A stretch of DNA of 64,000 nt from Flaviramulus basaltis (GCF_900114265.1 NZ_FPKV01000002.1:992001-1056000), one strand, 5' to 3'. Shown: positions 18,691-28,862, counted from the first letter of the stretch. Numbers and translations: made by a program. The notes: a model not told the origin generated them from the sequence alone.

Positions 18691-21600
18691 ATGAAAAAAA
18701 TTTACTTAATTCTAAGCATTCCTTTAATGCTATTTACCATGGCAATACAAGGACAAACAACGTTCTCTTATAATCTAGGCGATCAATCAACTTTTACAAA
18801 CGATGGTGTTCAAGGTAATCCAGTTACATCAACCACAAGTCCTGATGGTGTAATTAGAACTCAAGCGAGCACAACCCAATATCATAGCGCAGGTTATGGG
18901 GTTGTTTTTAAAAACACTAACTCCTTAGAAATTGATGTTACTGGCACCAGTACAATACGCTTTTATGGCTCAGTTTATAGTTCAGGAACAATGGATGGCG
19001 GAACAACTGCCGTTGGTAACGATTTAGGCTCTGCAGATGTATTAGTGACTGAAGACAAAACAGGTTACTATGAATTTAACTATATAGGTGGAGCTACTAC
19101 TTTGTACTTTACATTTAATGGTTCTAATGCTTATACACCTTCAATAGATGTCACTTACCCTTATACTATTTACAATTTAGGAGATCAATCTACATTTACA
19201 AATGATGGCATACAGGGAAATTCAGTAACATCTACTACAAGTCCAGATGGAAAAATGAGAACGCAATCTACCACAACCCAATATCATAGTGCAGGTTATG
19301 GCGTTGTATTTAAAAATAGTAACTCTTTAGAAATTGATGTTAATGATGGTAGTACAACAGTTCGCTTTTATGGCTCTGTGTATAGCGCTGGAACAATGGA
19401 TGGTGGCACCACTTTTTCTAGTAATGATTTAGGTACGGCAGATGTTCAAGTAACCGAAGACAAAACAGGTTTCTATGAGTTTAATTATGTTGGCGGTGCT
19501 ACAACTTTATATTTTACATTTAATGGTTCTAATGCTTATACACCATCTATAGAAGTTAATACATTAGAGGCAACTATAGTAAAATCTGATGTTTGGGATT
19601 TTGGTGCCGAACAATTAGACGAAGTTCTTTATAATAACATGTTAACCGAAACAAAAATTAATGCTTGGTACGACTCCGCCATTACAGCTGGTACAGATGG
19701 TATTAATACACCTTCAACATTTACCGAAGGAATTTTAACATGGGTTGGCGGAACAAATGACCGACTAAGAACTTCAAACACAAACCTAACTCGTTGGGAT
19801 GATAATTTAGGAGGTGTTACAGAATATACAGGAAGATTGTATCAAAATGGTACATCAATTAATAGATATTTAAGTTTAACATTAGCTGAAGATGATGAAG
19901 TAACAGTTATGATGCTTACGCAATCTGGAGGAGGATTAGTTCATTTTGAAAATACTGCAGATCCAGGAATTCAGGATGATATTGTCTCTGTTGGTAGTAC
20001 ACTCCAAGAAGTTAAATTTGTAGCTAAAGCAGCAGGTGAATATCATATTTTTGATGAATCAGATAAACCTAGTTATTTTAGAATTTACAGAAAAGATGCA
20101 ACATATATAACATTAACTGGTAATGTTGATGAAACTTATGCTGCTACAATACCCGATGGTTATTCAATTATTTTTACTAACGAAGCCGGTAAATCCTACT
20201 CTACAATAGTTTCTAGTGGCACATATAGTATAGATTTACCTGCTGAATATACTTATAACTTAAGTCTAGGAGATGCCAATGGTTACATCATTACCAATGG
20301 ATTAAGTTTAGATGTCACAACCGAAACAACAAATTATGACATTGTTGTAGCTCAAGTAGATATATACAATGTAAGTGGTAATATAACTGGATTATCAGAT
20401 TTAACAAATCTTACTTTACACTATACCCCAAATCCCGGAGCAAGTACAGTTTATATCCCAATTGTAACTATAGATTCAGGAGCATTAACCTATAGTGTAG
20501 ATCTAGAAGCTGGAATAGAATATACCATTTCTGCAGAAGGTGTAAATGATTTTGAAATTTTAGCTAACACTATTACAATAGGAACTGCAAATGAAACTTC
20601 AGATATCATATTCTCACCAAAACCTTTATATAATATTGCTATAAATGCTATAGGCTTAAATACAATACAACAGAGTGAGTTAAATTTAACTTTTACAAAT
20701 AATAACGAGGAAGGTTATGCTTATAATTTCACAGATATAACAACTGTAGCTTTAAGAGATGGTATTTACACTGTTTCGTATGATGGTATTGATGCGCATC
20801 CATTAAAATTAGCATTAACATCTAACTTAACGGTTAATGGTTCTAATACATCAAAAGATTTAACCTTTACTCCAATTACCGAATGGGTTTTTAATGATAG
20901 AGTTATTAATACAGCTACGGCTTACGAAGGGCTTCTATTTACTGGCTCTGTAAATGTAAGAGGATCAAATGGCGATTTAAATGCTGGTTCAGCATCTACA
21001 ATTGCTATTCCTGTAAAAGTTGGAGATAAAGTAATTATTACAGATTACTATCAATCTAATTATTCAGTTGAAGGAGGTGAAACAATTTCAAACACTTCAA
21101 ATAGTACAAGTACAAATATTGTTTCAGAGTATGTTTATCCGGGTTCAACAGACGGAACAGTAACTATAACAACTGGTGGTACTTCATATTTCATTTCTTT
21201 TAAAGTGGTAGCTATTCAAAGTTATAGTTCAACCATTACCGTTGGAACAGATAAAGACTTTCAAACTATAAATGACGCTTTAGATGCTATTTCAAGAATG
21301 GATCGTGCAAATGACGAGCGTGTTACTGTTGAAATAGATTCTGGTAATTATGAAGAAATGCTTGTAATAAACAGCCCCAATATAACTCTAAAGAATGCTT
21401 CAACTACACCTAGTATTGGGCTTTTAAACAAAGGCGTAGATATTGATGCTAATGCTGTTAGAATCACATCATATTATGGTCAAAAATACAACTTCTTTAG
21501 CCAAGGAGCGGATAATAAATGGAATACTGAAGCACTTACCGTAAACATTGATAACGGCTATACAGAGTACGAAAACAAAGAAGGTACTGGAGGTGGTACT

Positions 21601-22701
21601 TCGTATTGGAATGCAACTGTAGTTGTTGCTGCAGACGGTTTTACCGCTGAAAATATAATTCTTGAAAATTCATTTAATCAATATATTTCTTTAAAAGAAT
21701 CACAAGATGTTGTACAAGCTAAAGGATCTGGTGAACCAGTAAGACCAACCGATTATGGAAACACTATTGTTCAAGATAGATCTGGTGGATATGTCACTCA
21801 AGCTGCAGCTATTGGTATTGCAAATGGTACCGATAAAGTGGTTTTAAATAAATGTCGTGTTATTGGTCGTCAAGATTCTTTTTATGGTGGTGTAGATTCT
21901 AGAGTTGTTGTTTACAAAGGTGCTATGATGGGTGCTGTAGATTATCTTTTTGGAGGTATGACTGCCATCTTTTATCAAACCGATTTGGTGTTGAACACAA
22001 GCGACTCTAGTAGTGATGCTGCTTATATTACAGCGGCACAACAAAGTAGTGGAAGAGGTTATTTAATGTATGAATGTCATGTAAAATCTACTGTTGTAGG
22101 AACAGAAACTGCATCTGTTAATGGTTCTAAACCTGGTTATTTTGGTCGTCCTTGGGCTCCAAACACAAGTGAAGTCGTATTTTATAATACAACTATAGAT
22201 GAATCTACATATCCAGGGGCAGAAGGCTTGTCATTAATAAACCCTGAGGGTTGGACGAGTTCTTTAGGTGGAGAATCTTCAAAAATGTATGAATTTGGTA
22301 CGGTTGAAAATGCATCAAGTGTTGATAATTCGAGCAATCGTGCTTCGTGGTCTACAGTATTGTCTTCATCTGTTTTAACTGATGGGACTGATATTACCAC
22401 ATTTAATTTTACTAAAGGAAATGATAACTGGGATCCAATTCCTAGTTTAATAAGTGGTGAATCTCTAAGTGTTGATCCTTTCTTACAAGGTTCATCAGTT
22501 AAAATATCTGCTTATAACAATAGAGTGTATGTTTCAAATGTAAAATCTAATGCTCAAATTAATATTTATAGTATTACAGGCGCACTAGTAAAATCATTAA
22601 AAACTCAAACCAATACTAATTTTAGTTTTAAAAATGGACTTTGGATTGTAACTATTAAAGATGCAGAAGGACAAAGTGCTTTAAAGCTACTCGTTCATTA
22701 A
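18691..22701 (+). CDS. Large T9SS-secreted multidomain pectin methylesterase (CE8)
   Basis: 1336 residues. Signal peptide (about 1-22). Two tandem near-identical repeats of 134 residues each (28-161 and 162-295, beginning NLGDQSTFTNDG). Then a module starting VWDFGAEQL (about 301-470), Ig-like linker domains (about 470-750), and a CE8 beta-helix (about 846-1240) with GRQDSFYGG, GAVDYLFGG (catalytic Asp) and YFGRPWAPN. The C-terminus (about 1262-1336, INIYSITGALVKSLKT) is a T9SS sorting domain, so the enzyme should be surface-attached or released. It removes methyl esters from pectin before lyases act. Monocistronic between operator copy 3 and a strong terminator. Confidence 0.88.
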   Translation: MKKIYLILSIPLMLFTMAIQGQTTFSYNLGDQSTFTNDGVQGNPVTSTTSPDGVIRTQASTTQYHSAGYGVVFKNTNSLEIDVTGTSTIRFYGSVYSSGTMDGGTTAVGNDLGSADVLVTEDKTGYYEFNYIGGATTLYFTFNGSNAYTPSIDVTYPYTIYNLGDQSTFTNDGIQGNSVTSTTSPDGKMRTQSTTTQYHSAGYGVVFKNSNSLEIDVNDGSTTVRFYGSVYSAGTMDGGTTFSSNDLGTADVQVTEDKTGFYEFNYVGGATTLYFTFNGSNAYTPSIEVNTLEATIVKSDVWDFGAEQLDEVLYNNMLTETKINAWYDSAITAGTDGINTPSTFTEGILTWVGGTNDRLRTSNTNLTRWDDNLGGVTEYTGRLYQNGTSINRYLSLTLAEDDEVTVMMLTQSGGGLVHFENTADPGIQDDIVSVGSTLQEVKFVAKAAGEYHIFDESDKPSYFRIYRKDATYITLTGNVDETYAATIPDGYSIIFTNEAGKSYSTIVSSGTYSIDLPAEYTYNLSLGDANGYIITNGLSLDVTTETTNYDIVVAQVDIYNVSGNITGLSDLTNLTLHYTPNPGASTVYIPIVTIDSGALTYSVDLEAGIEYTISAEGVNDFEILANTITIGTANETSDIIFSPKPLYNIAINAIGLNTIQQSELNLTFTNNNEEGYAYNFTDITTVALRDGIYTVSYDGIDAHPLKLALTSNLTVNGSNTSKDLTFTPITEWVFNDRVINTATAYEGLLFTGSVNVRGSNGDLNAGSASTIAIPVKVGDKVIITDYYQSNYSVEGGETISNTSNSTSTNIVSEYVYPGSTDGTVTITTGGTSYFISFKVVAIQSYSSTITVGTDKDFQTINDALDAISRMDRANDERVTVEIDSGNYEEMLVINSPNITLKNASTTPSIGLLNKGVDIDANAVRITSYYGQKYNFFSQGADNKWNTEALTVNIDNGYTEYENKEGTGGGTSYWNATVVVAADGFTAENIILENSFNQYISLKESQDVVQAKGSGEPVRPTDYGNTIVQDRSGGYVTQAAAIGIANGTDKVVLNKCRVIGRQDSFYGGVDSRVVVYKGAMMGAVDYLFGGMTAIFYQTDLVLNTSDSSSDAAYITAAQQSSGRGYLMYECHVKSTVVGTETASVNGSKPGYFGRPWAPNTSEVVFYNTTIDESTYPGAEGLSLINPEGWTSSLGGESSKMYEFGTVENASSVDNSSNRASWSTVLSSSVLTDGTDITTFNFTKGNDNWDPIPSLISGESLSVDPFLQGSSVKISAYNNRVYVSNVKSNAQINIYSITGALVKSLKTQTNTNFSFKNGLWIVTIKDAEGQSALKLLVH
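18772..19575 (+). repeat. Tandem coding repeat, 402-bp period, two copies
   Basis: The copies begin at 18772 and 19174 and encode matching 134-residue units (NLGDQSTFTNDG, TTQYHSAGYGVVFKN, YFTFNGSNAYTPSI). Protein identity is very high while synonymous positions differ. Probable duplicated carbohydrate-binding or adhesion module. Confidence 0.85.
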
Positions 22702-22730
22702 AATCTGTTATTAATAAGTTGATTATATAC

Positions 22731-22763
22731 AAAAAGGGATGCCTGAACAGCATCCCTTTTTTT
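22731..22763 (+). terminator. Rho-independent-type terminator after the CE8 gene
   Basis: AAAAAGGGATGC (22731-22742) pairs with GCATCCCTTTTT (22750-22761) around a 7-nt loop and is followed by T. The A-rich flank makes it also usable by the convergent PL9 transcript ending at 22805. Confidence 0.85.
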
Positions 22764-22804
22764 ATTGTCATTTAGCTTCTTCTAAACTTAATGACTATTG
22801 CTAA

Positions 22805-24532
22805 TTAATCTTCAAAGGGTCCAATATCTGGGGCAGCTCCATTAAATGACATTCCTACATCTACGCCACTATCTATAAGATCACTTCCTGAAACTAATTT
22901 CATGAAATCGATATTTGGCAAGCTTCCATCTGCATTTCTAGAACTTGTTAATAAATTCATATCTAAACTAACAAAATCACTTGCATCAGCCATAATACCG
23001 TTTTGCCAGCTGTTATTTGTTATATCTGTTGTTGTCGCCGATAAACCATTATTATTACCACTTGATAATGATACCGTATTTTTTATAGTAAGTGAATTCG
23101 CAATATTTGAACTACTAAAATTTATGTTTCTTCCATTACTATAAGAACCACAATTATTGAGTTCTACATCACCTCTATTACTATTATGATCAAAACCATC
23201 ATAAACATTCCCTGCTGCAATACAATTTTTATAAATAGCATTATGCTTTAGTTGCTTATCATCACTTCCGCCAGTTTTAAAACCATTGCCATCTCCTACT
23301 CCAACGCTACCATCTTTTAAATAACCATTTCTAATTGCCCAACAGTTCTCATATGTAGTTGTAATATTATCGCTACCTCTTAGGTAACCATCCCATCCAT
23401 CATCTAAATTTTGCCATGCACGACAGCCTACAAATTTGTTACCTGTACCAGCATCTAACTTACATGCAAATCCATCTGCGTTTTCTAATGAAGAATCAGC
23501 GTTATAAAAAGAATCACAATTTAAAATAGTATTGTTACTTCCTCCATTTGCAATTTGAAGACCTGTATCTGAGTTTTCACTAAAGGTGCAAAATTCTATT
23601 AAATTATTGTTTCCGCTAATAATCATACCATTATCTCCAGCTCCAAAAAAATCAATGCCTTTTATATCCCAATAATCTCCAGATAATGAAGCACCTCTAT
23701 TCGATGAGTTTTCAGACATTGAAGAGAAATCAAATTTTGGTCTTGTAGTATTATCTGGGTGAGGTAAAAGAGATATTAAGCTACCAGAACTTCCATTTTT
23801 GGAAATGTTTATAGTAGAACCAAAAGTGTATGTACCTTCAATAACATAAATAATATCTCCTGCACTTGCATTAGCTAATGCCGTTAAAAGTTCTTGAGAT
23901 GTGCTTACCCCTGGAATAGTTGAAACACCAGAAATATTAACTTGTAACTCTCCAACTATAGTACTTGCATCTAAAGCAGTAGCCTTAACTGTAACTGTTC
24001 CATTAGTTTTGGGAGTTAATAAGCCATCAGAATTAATATCTGCAATTGAAGTCTCTACAACAGACCAAGTAACTTGCTTATTACTAGCATTTGTTGGTAA
24101 TACTTCAACTGCTAGTTGTTGTGGGTTACCATCTGTTATATCATTTCCTGTAATCGTAATACTTTCAACTAAAACAATTGGTCCTTCAACTCCTGAGATT
24201 AAAATGTCTTTTTGTGATGAAACTCCAGACCCATCTTTAGCATCTGCCTTTACTTTTACTAAGCCATTAGAAACTGCTGTTAATAAACCCGAAGTAGTAA
24301 TTGTTGCTATTGAGGTATCAGAAACGCTCCACGTAACTGTTTTATTTAAAGCATTACTTGGTAATACATTAACCGATAATTGCACTGAATTACCATCTTC
24401 TATATTGCCTCCATTAATTACAATACTTTCTACTAATACATCTCCATTATTCTCATCAGTAGGACTATCACTACTACAAGCAGCAAAAATGAATAGTATA
24501 ATTACTGTTGAGAATTTTAAAATTTTATTCAT
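22805..24532 (-). CDS. BIG2-PL9 pectate lyase lipoprotein
   Basis: 575 residues, lipobox at Cys19 (FAACSSD). Two bacterial Ig-like BIG2 domains (about 33-112 and 117-196), each with the KTVTWSV or KQVTWSV strand and an IA(T/D)I turn, precede a PL9 right-handed beta-helix (about 203-575). The PL9 hallmark is NADGFACKLDAGTGN followed by CRAWQNLDDGWDGY, which supplies the calcium-binding Asp residues and catalytic Lys region. It cleaves polygalacturonate by beta-elimination, tethered to the cell surface. Divergent from the LacI gene, with operator copy 4 between them. The C-terminal IGPFED ending has no T9SS tail. Confidence 0.88.
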   Translation of the reverse strand: MNKILKFSTVIILFIFAACSSDSPTDENNGDVLVESIVINGGNIEDGNSVQLSVNVLPSNALNKTVTWSVSDTSIATITTSGLLTAVSNGLVKVKADAKDGSGVSSQKDILISGVEGPIVLVESITITGNDITDGNPQQLAVEVLPTNASNKQVTWSVVETSIADINSDGLLTPKTNGTVTVKATALDASTIVGELQVNISGVSTIPGVSTSQELLTALANASAGDIIYVIEGTYTFGSTINISKNGSSGSLISLLPHPDNTTRPKFDFSSMSENSSNRGASLSGDYWDIKGIDFFGAGDNGMIISGNNNLIEFCTFSENSDTGLQIANGGSNNTILNCDSFYNADSSLENADGFACKLDAGTGNKFVGCRAWQNLDDGWDGYLRGSDNITTTYENCWAIRNGYLKDGSVGVGDGNGFKTGGSDDKQLKHNAIYKNCIAAGNVYDGFDHNSNRGDVELNNCGSYSNGRNINFSSSNIANSLTIKNTVSLSSGNNNGLSATTTDITNNSWQNGIMADASDFVSLDMNLLTSSRNADGSLPNIDFMKLVSGSDLIDSGVDVGMSFNGAAPDIGPFED

Positions 24533-24567
24533 TATTATTATAGTTTAAAAAAAATGTTTATATTTAT

Positions 24568-24579
24568 GTAATCGATTAC
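24568..24579. promoter_or_regulatory. LacI-type operator, copy 4 (GTAATCGATTAC)
   Basis: Perfect core palindrome in the 133-bp gap between PL9 (minus) and the LacI-family gene (plus). On the minus strand it follows TTTG, a 19-nt spacer and TAAATTG with a 1-nt gap, so it controls PL9. It could also make the regulator self-limiting. Confidence 0.75.
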
Positions 24580-24665
24580 GCAATTTATATATATATATTC
24601 GATAAACAAAAAAAATAATCTCTAAAATGTTTATTTTTACTTCGTTAAAATTCTAACCATCCCTT

Positions 24666-25715
24666 ATGAGTAAAAAAACAACTATATATGATATTGCAAA
24701 AAAGCTAGACATCACAGCTGCAACTGTTTCTAGAGCTTTAAATAACAATCCAAAAATTAGCGAAGCAACAAGGGAACTGGTTCTCAAAACTGCTGCTAAA
24801 ATGAATTACAAACAAAATAGGCTTGCATTAGCTTTACAAAGTGGAAAAAGCAATAATGTTGGGGTTATTGTACCTCGTGTTGATAGTAATTTTTTTGGTG
24901 CAATTATTAGAGGTGTTGAAGAGGAATTAAATCCGCACGGGTATCATGTTATTATTTGTCAAACTCATGAAGATGAAAACAGAGAAAACGAAAACATTGA
25001 CACGCTTTTAAACGCACAGGTTGATGGTATTTTAATATCTACTACTTCTAATAAAATTACAGAACCCTTTAACCGAGTGCTTAAAAAAAACACACCATTA
25101 GTTTTTTTTGATAGAAGAAAAACAATGAATGGGGTTAGCTCTGTAACTATTAATGATTTTGAAGGAGGATACAAAGCAACTAAGCATTTAATTGAACAAG
25201 GTTGCACACGTATTGCTCATTTTTCTGGAAATCGATCTATTGAAATATTTCAAGAACGTTACTTAGGTTATAAACAAGCATTAATTGATTCTGGTATAGA
25301 ATTTAACGAGGATTATGTAATTGAAACCAAAAGTAACAGAGAAGCAGGTAGCAATGCTGTTAAATTATTATTAGAATTAAACCCACCTCCAGAAGCCATT
25401 TTTTCTTCTGGTGATTTTGCTGCATTAGGTGCTATTGAAGAGTTAAGATTACGCAATATAAATATTCCAGAAGAATTTGCTGTAGTTGGATTTAGTAATG
25501 AACCTTTTACAAAGTTTATGGAATTATCTATTTCTTCCATAGATCAATCTCCATTAGAAATGGGAAAAATGGCTGCAAAAGTATTTTTAGAACAGGTTAC
25601 TAATACTGATAATATAAAAATGGAGAAAAAAGTAATTTTAGAACCAGAATTAATCATTAGAAAGTCTTCATTAAAAACAAGTTTAATAAAACCCAATTTA
25701 AAAAAGGTCACCTAA
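24666..25715 (+). CDS. LacI/GalR-family transcriptional regulator of the pectin locus
   Basis: 349 residues. N-terminal LacI helix-turn-helix (TTIYDIAKKLDITAATVSRALN, residues 4-25, split here as recognition helix TAATVSRALN) with the hinge helix NRLALALQSGKSN (about 54-66). The rest is a periplasmic-binding-protein-like effector domain (VGVIVPRVDSNFFGAI, IFSSGDFAALGAIEEL, VVGFSNEPF). It is the only DNA-binding regulator in the window and lies among seven matching CG-centred palindromes, so it is the likely repressor. The effector is probably a uronate catabolite, but this is inference. Confidence 0.9.
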   Translation: MSKKTTIYDIAKKLDITAATVSRALNNNPKISEATRELVLKTAAKMNYKQNRLALALQSGKSNNVGVIVPRVDSNFFGAIIRGVEEELNPHGYHVIICQTHEDENRENENIDTLLNAQVDGILISTTSNKITEPFNRVLKKNTPLVFFDRRKTMNGVSSVTINDFEGGYKATKHLIEQGCTRIAHFSGNRSIEIFQERYLGYKQALIDSGIEFNEDYVIETKSNREAGSNAVKLLLELNPPPEAIFSSGDFAALGAIEELRLRNINIPEEFAVVGFSNEPFTKFMELSISSIDQSPLEMGKMAAKVFLEQVTNTDNIKMEKKVILEPELIIRKSSLKTSLIKPNLKKVT

Positions 25716-25742
25716 AACAAGAGGTTTTAAAAAGACTTGATT

Positions 25743-27350
25743 CTAAAGAGAAACCCCTCGTCTCCAAGGAATAAAATCATTCTGATTTAATAATTTTGCC
25801 TTTGTTTGTTTTTTACCACTTGCTACATCTATCATAAACTCAAGCATTTCATCTGCCATTTCTTCAATAGTTTTTTCACCACGAATTACAGCTCCAGTTT
25901 CAATATCAATAATATCTGGCATTTTTTCTGCCAGTTCTGTATTAGAAGATACTTTTACAATAGGTGCTATTGGATTACCAGTTGGCGTTCCTAAACCAGT
26001 TGTAAACAATACCATATTAGCTCCAGAACCAACTAATGCTGTAGTACTTTCTACATCATTACCTGGTGTGCATAATAAATTAAGTCCTGGTTTTGTAATG
26101 TACTCGCCATAATCTAAAACACCTTGAATAGGAGATGTGCCTCCTTTTTTTGCTGCTCCTGCAGATTTCATAGCATCTGTAATTAAACCATCTTTTATAT
26201 TGCCGGGTGATGGATTCATATCAAATCCAGAGCCAGCATCAACAACAGATTTTTCATAAGCTTTCATTAATTTTAAAAACTTTTCTCCATCTTCATCACT
26301 AACACATCTATTAACCAATTCTTGCTCTACACCACATAATTCTGGAAATTCTGCTAAAACAGCGGTTCCATTTAATGCCGCTAACATATCGGAAACTGCT
26401 CCTAAAGTTGGGTTAGCAGATATTCCTGAAAAGCCATCAGATCCTCCACATTCTAACCCTACTCTTAATTTTGATAAAGGTGCTGGTTTACGCTCAATAT
26501 TATTTGCTTTTTTTATGGCTTCAAAAGATTCTTTTATAATGATAGATAACATATTATCAATCGTGCCCATTTGTTGCTGCTCGTAAATTAAAACAGGCTT
26601 TTCCATATTTGGATTAATGGCATTTAAAGCATCTTTAAAGATATTTATTTGGAGATTTTGACATCCTAAACTTAATACTGTTGCTCCTGCGACATTTGGA
26701 TTATTTACATAGCCTGCTAATAATTTTGCTAAGCTTTCTGAATCTTGTCTGATACCCCCACAACCTCCAGGATGTGTGATAAATTTTACATCAATATTAT
26801 CGAAAACGTCTACAGATTTATCTGCAACTTCTGTTTCTTCTCCTCCACTTACTAACGAGCGAAGTAACATTTGATGTGGATTTACCTTTTGCTTTAAAAG
26901 TTCTTTTTCAAAAACTTCTTTTAGGGTCTCTACATTTCTGTTTTCACAAAATACCAACGGAAAGAATAGCCATACGTTTTCTGTACCAACTTGCCCATCT
27001 TTTCTATGGTAACCTGCAAAGGTTCTGTTTTTCCATTTTTCCACATTTGGAGCTGTCCATGAAAAAGAATCTGTTTTACCATATACTTTTTCGCTTTGAT
27101 GTTTAACATTTTCAGTAGTTAACACATCGCCTTTTTCAATAATACCATTAGCTGTTCCAACAAGAACACCATACATGATAATTCTACTTCCAGATTCAAA
27201 TTTATCTAAAGCTATTTTGTGCTTAGATTTTGTATCAGAAAGTATTTTTATAGCTTCTCCTTCAAAAGAAACAACATCCTCAGCTTTTAGATTTACTAAA
27301 GCTACAGCTACATTATCTGATGTGTTTACTTTTATTAATTTGTTTTGCAT
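25743..27350 (-). CDS. uxaA: Altronate dehydratase
   Basis: 535 residues, cytoplasmic. N-terminal SAF domain (about 1-95; NTSDNVAVALVNLKAEDVV) and a large C-terminal dehydratase domain with conserved Cys and Gly clusters: HPGGCGGIRQDS, LSLGCQNLQI and GLECGGSDGFSGISANP. It converts D-altronate to 2-keto-3-deoxygluconate (KDG), the point where the galacturonate branch joins the unsaturated-uronate branch. Last gene of the 11-gene operon begun at kduI. Its 3' end converges on the LacI gene with only a 27-bp gap. Confidence 0.93.
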   Translation of the reverse strand: MQNKLIKVNTSDNVAVALVNLKAEDVVSFEGEAIKILSDTKSKHKIALDKFESGSRIIMYGVLVGTANGIIEKGDVLTTENVKHQSEKVYGKTDSFSWTAPNVEKWKNRTFAGYHRKDGQVGTENVWLFFPLVFCENRNVETLKEVFEKELLKQKVNPHQMLLRSLVSGGEETEVADKSVDVFDNIDVKFITHPGGCGGIRQDSESLAKLLAGYVNNPNVAGATVLSLGCQNLQINIFKDALNAINPNMEKPVLIYEQQQMGTIDNMLSIIIKESFEAIKKANNIERKPAPLSKLRVGLECGGSDGFSGISANPTLGAVSDMLAALNGTAVLAEFPELCGVEQELVNRCVSDEDGEKFLKLMKAYEKSVVDAGSGFDMNPSPGNIKDGLITDAMKSAGAAKKGGTSPIQGVLDYGEYITKPGLNLLCTPGNDVESTTALVGSGANMVLFTTGLGTPTGNPIAPIVKVSSNTELAEKMPDIIDIETGAVIRGEKTIEEMADEMLEFMIDVASGKKQTKAKLLNQNDFIPWRRGVSL

Positions 27351-27382
27351 AATACTAAATATTTATAAACTAAATATCTTAA

Positions 27383-28849
27383 TTAATACTTTTTACAGAA
27401 GTTTTCGAACCCAACTTCAACGCCATTAGTATCTATTTCTGCTAAGGCTAAAGTAATTGCTTCTGTTAAGTTTTCAACTTTTGTTAAATCTTCTCCCCAA
27501 TATTCTTGGTTACTTAAAACAGCTTTTGCTATTGTATTGTAATTGTTAGACTCCCAAATTTTGGTTAAATTTTTAACAATATCTTCACTATCATTTATTG
27601 GTAACTCTTCACCGTTATATGTTCCCTTATAAAAACGAATTAAAGCCGCAAAAGCAAACGTTAAATGCGTTGGAAGTTTTTTATGAATATCTACATATTC
27701 TAATAAACTTGGTAATACTCTTACAGTAAATTTTGATATAGCATTTAAGGCTAAACTTGATAAATTATGGATGATAAATGGATTTCTGAAACGATCAAAA
27801 ATTTCATCAGCAAAACTATTTAACTCATCTTTATCTAATTCTAAGGTGTCTATAATCTCATTGAAAACAGTCTCTTTTATAAATTTCCCTGTAAACTCAT
27901 TGTCTACAGTTTCTTTAACTGTTTTGTTACCATATAATAATGATAAAGAAAGAATTGCTGTGTGAGCTCCATTTAAAATACGAACTTTTCGTGTTCTAAA
28001 AGGTTGCATATCGTCAACAATCTTAACATCGAGATTAGTTTTGCTAAATGGTAATTTTGCTTTTAAATCATCTCCACCCTCAATAACCCATAATAAAAAG
28101 GATTCGGCAGCAACTATTAAATTATCTTTATAATCTAACTTAGCATTGTAAGTTTCTATTTCATCTTTAGGGTAGCCAGGAACAATTCTGTCTACTAAAG
28201 TATTATGAAATGTACTATTTTCTAATAACCAAGTTTTAAAATCGTCACCCAAATTCCAATCAGAAATATAGTTTAGAATAATTTCTTTTAATGTATCTGA
28301 ATTATAGTTTATTAATTCACAAGGAATAATAGTTAACCCCTTACTGGCATCGCCATTAAAATGCTTGTAACGCTCATGCAAAAGCAACGTTAATTTTGCT
28401 GGAAATGAAGTTGGTGGTTGCATATGTGGTTTATCGCTACTTACATAAGCAATACCTGCTTCAGTTGTATTCGAGATGATGAATTCTAAAGCGTCTTCTT
28501 TTGCTAAACTTAGATACTCATTAAAATTAGCGTAAGGATCTACACCTTTAACAATATTTGAAATAAGCTCAATATCTTGAATTTCTTCACCTTTTTTAAC
28601 ACCTTTCATAAACAGTGTGTATAATCCATCTTGATCGTTTAGCATTTTTACTAAACCTCTATCAATAGGTTGTACAACTGCAATACCTGCATTAAAATCT
28701 GCAGATTTGTTTAATTCTTGAAATGCATATCCTATGAAAGCTCTTAAAAAATTACCTTCTCCAAACTGCACAATTTTAATGGGAAGCTTTTTTTCTAATC
28801 CTAGATTAATTCTATTTAAAGCTTTCTTATTTTCTTTTAATTCTGGCAT
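27383..28849 (-). CDS. uxaB: Tagaturonate reductase
   Basis: 488 residues of the mannitol-dehydrogenase family. N-terminal Rossmann segment with IVQFGEGNFLRAFIGYAF (about 25-42), NTTEAGIAY, and the catalytic region FRTRKVRILNGAHTAI (about 288-303) with the conserved Lys. It reduces D-tagaturonate to D-altronate with NADH. Located between the TRAP permease and uxaA, 32 nt upstream of uxaA, in agreement with the UxaC-UxaB-UxaA order of the pathway. Confidence 0.93.
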   Translation of the reverse strand: MPELKENKKALNRINLGLEKKLPIKIVQFGEGNFLRAFIGYAFQELNKSADFNAGIAVVQPIDRGLVKMLNDQDGLYTLFMKGVKKGEEIQDIELISNIVKGVDPYANFNEYLSLAKEDALEFIISNTTEAGIAYVSSDKPHMQPPTSFPAKLTLLLHERYKHFNGDASKGLTIIPCELINYNSDTLKEIILNYISDWNLGDDFKTWLLENSTFHNTLVDRIVPGYPKDEIETYNAKLDYKDNLIVAAESFLLWVIEGGDDLKAKLPFSKTNLDVKIVDDMQPFRTRKVRILNGAHTAILSLSLLYGNKTVKETVDNEFTGKFIKETVFNEIIDTLELDKDELNSFADEIFDRFRNPFIIHNLSSLALNAISKFTVRVLPSLLEYVDIHKKLPTHLTFAFAALIRFYKGTYNGEELPINDSEDIVKNLTKIWESNNYNTIAKAVLSNQEYWGEDLTKVENLTEAITLALAEIDTNGVEVGFENFCKKY

Positions 28850-28862
28850 ATTATCTTTTCAA

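Noticed and set aside
23901-24548. 215-codon plus-strand open frame
   Set aside because: It is antisense to the BIG2-PL9 gene, hydrophobic and compositionally a mirror of the coding strand, without any recognisable domain.
24581-24600. AT dinucleotide run near the LacI gene as a phase-variable repeat
   Set aside because: It is only about six units long and is accounted for as spacer of the PL9 promoter.
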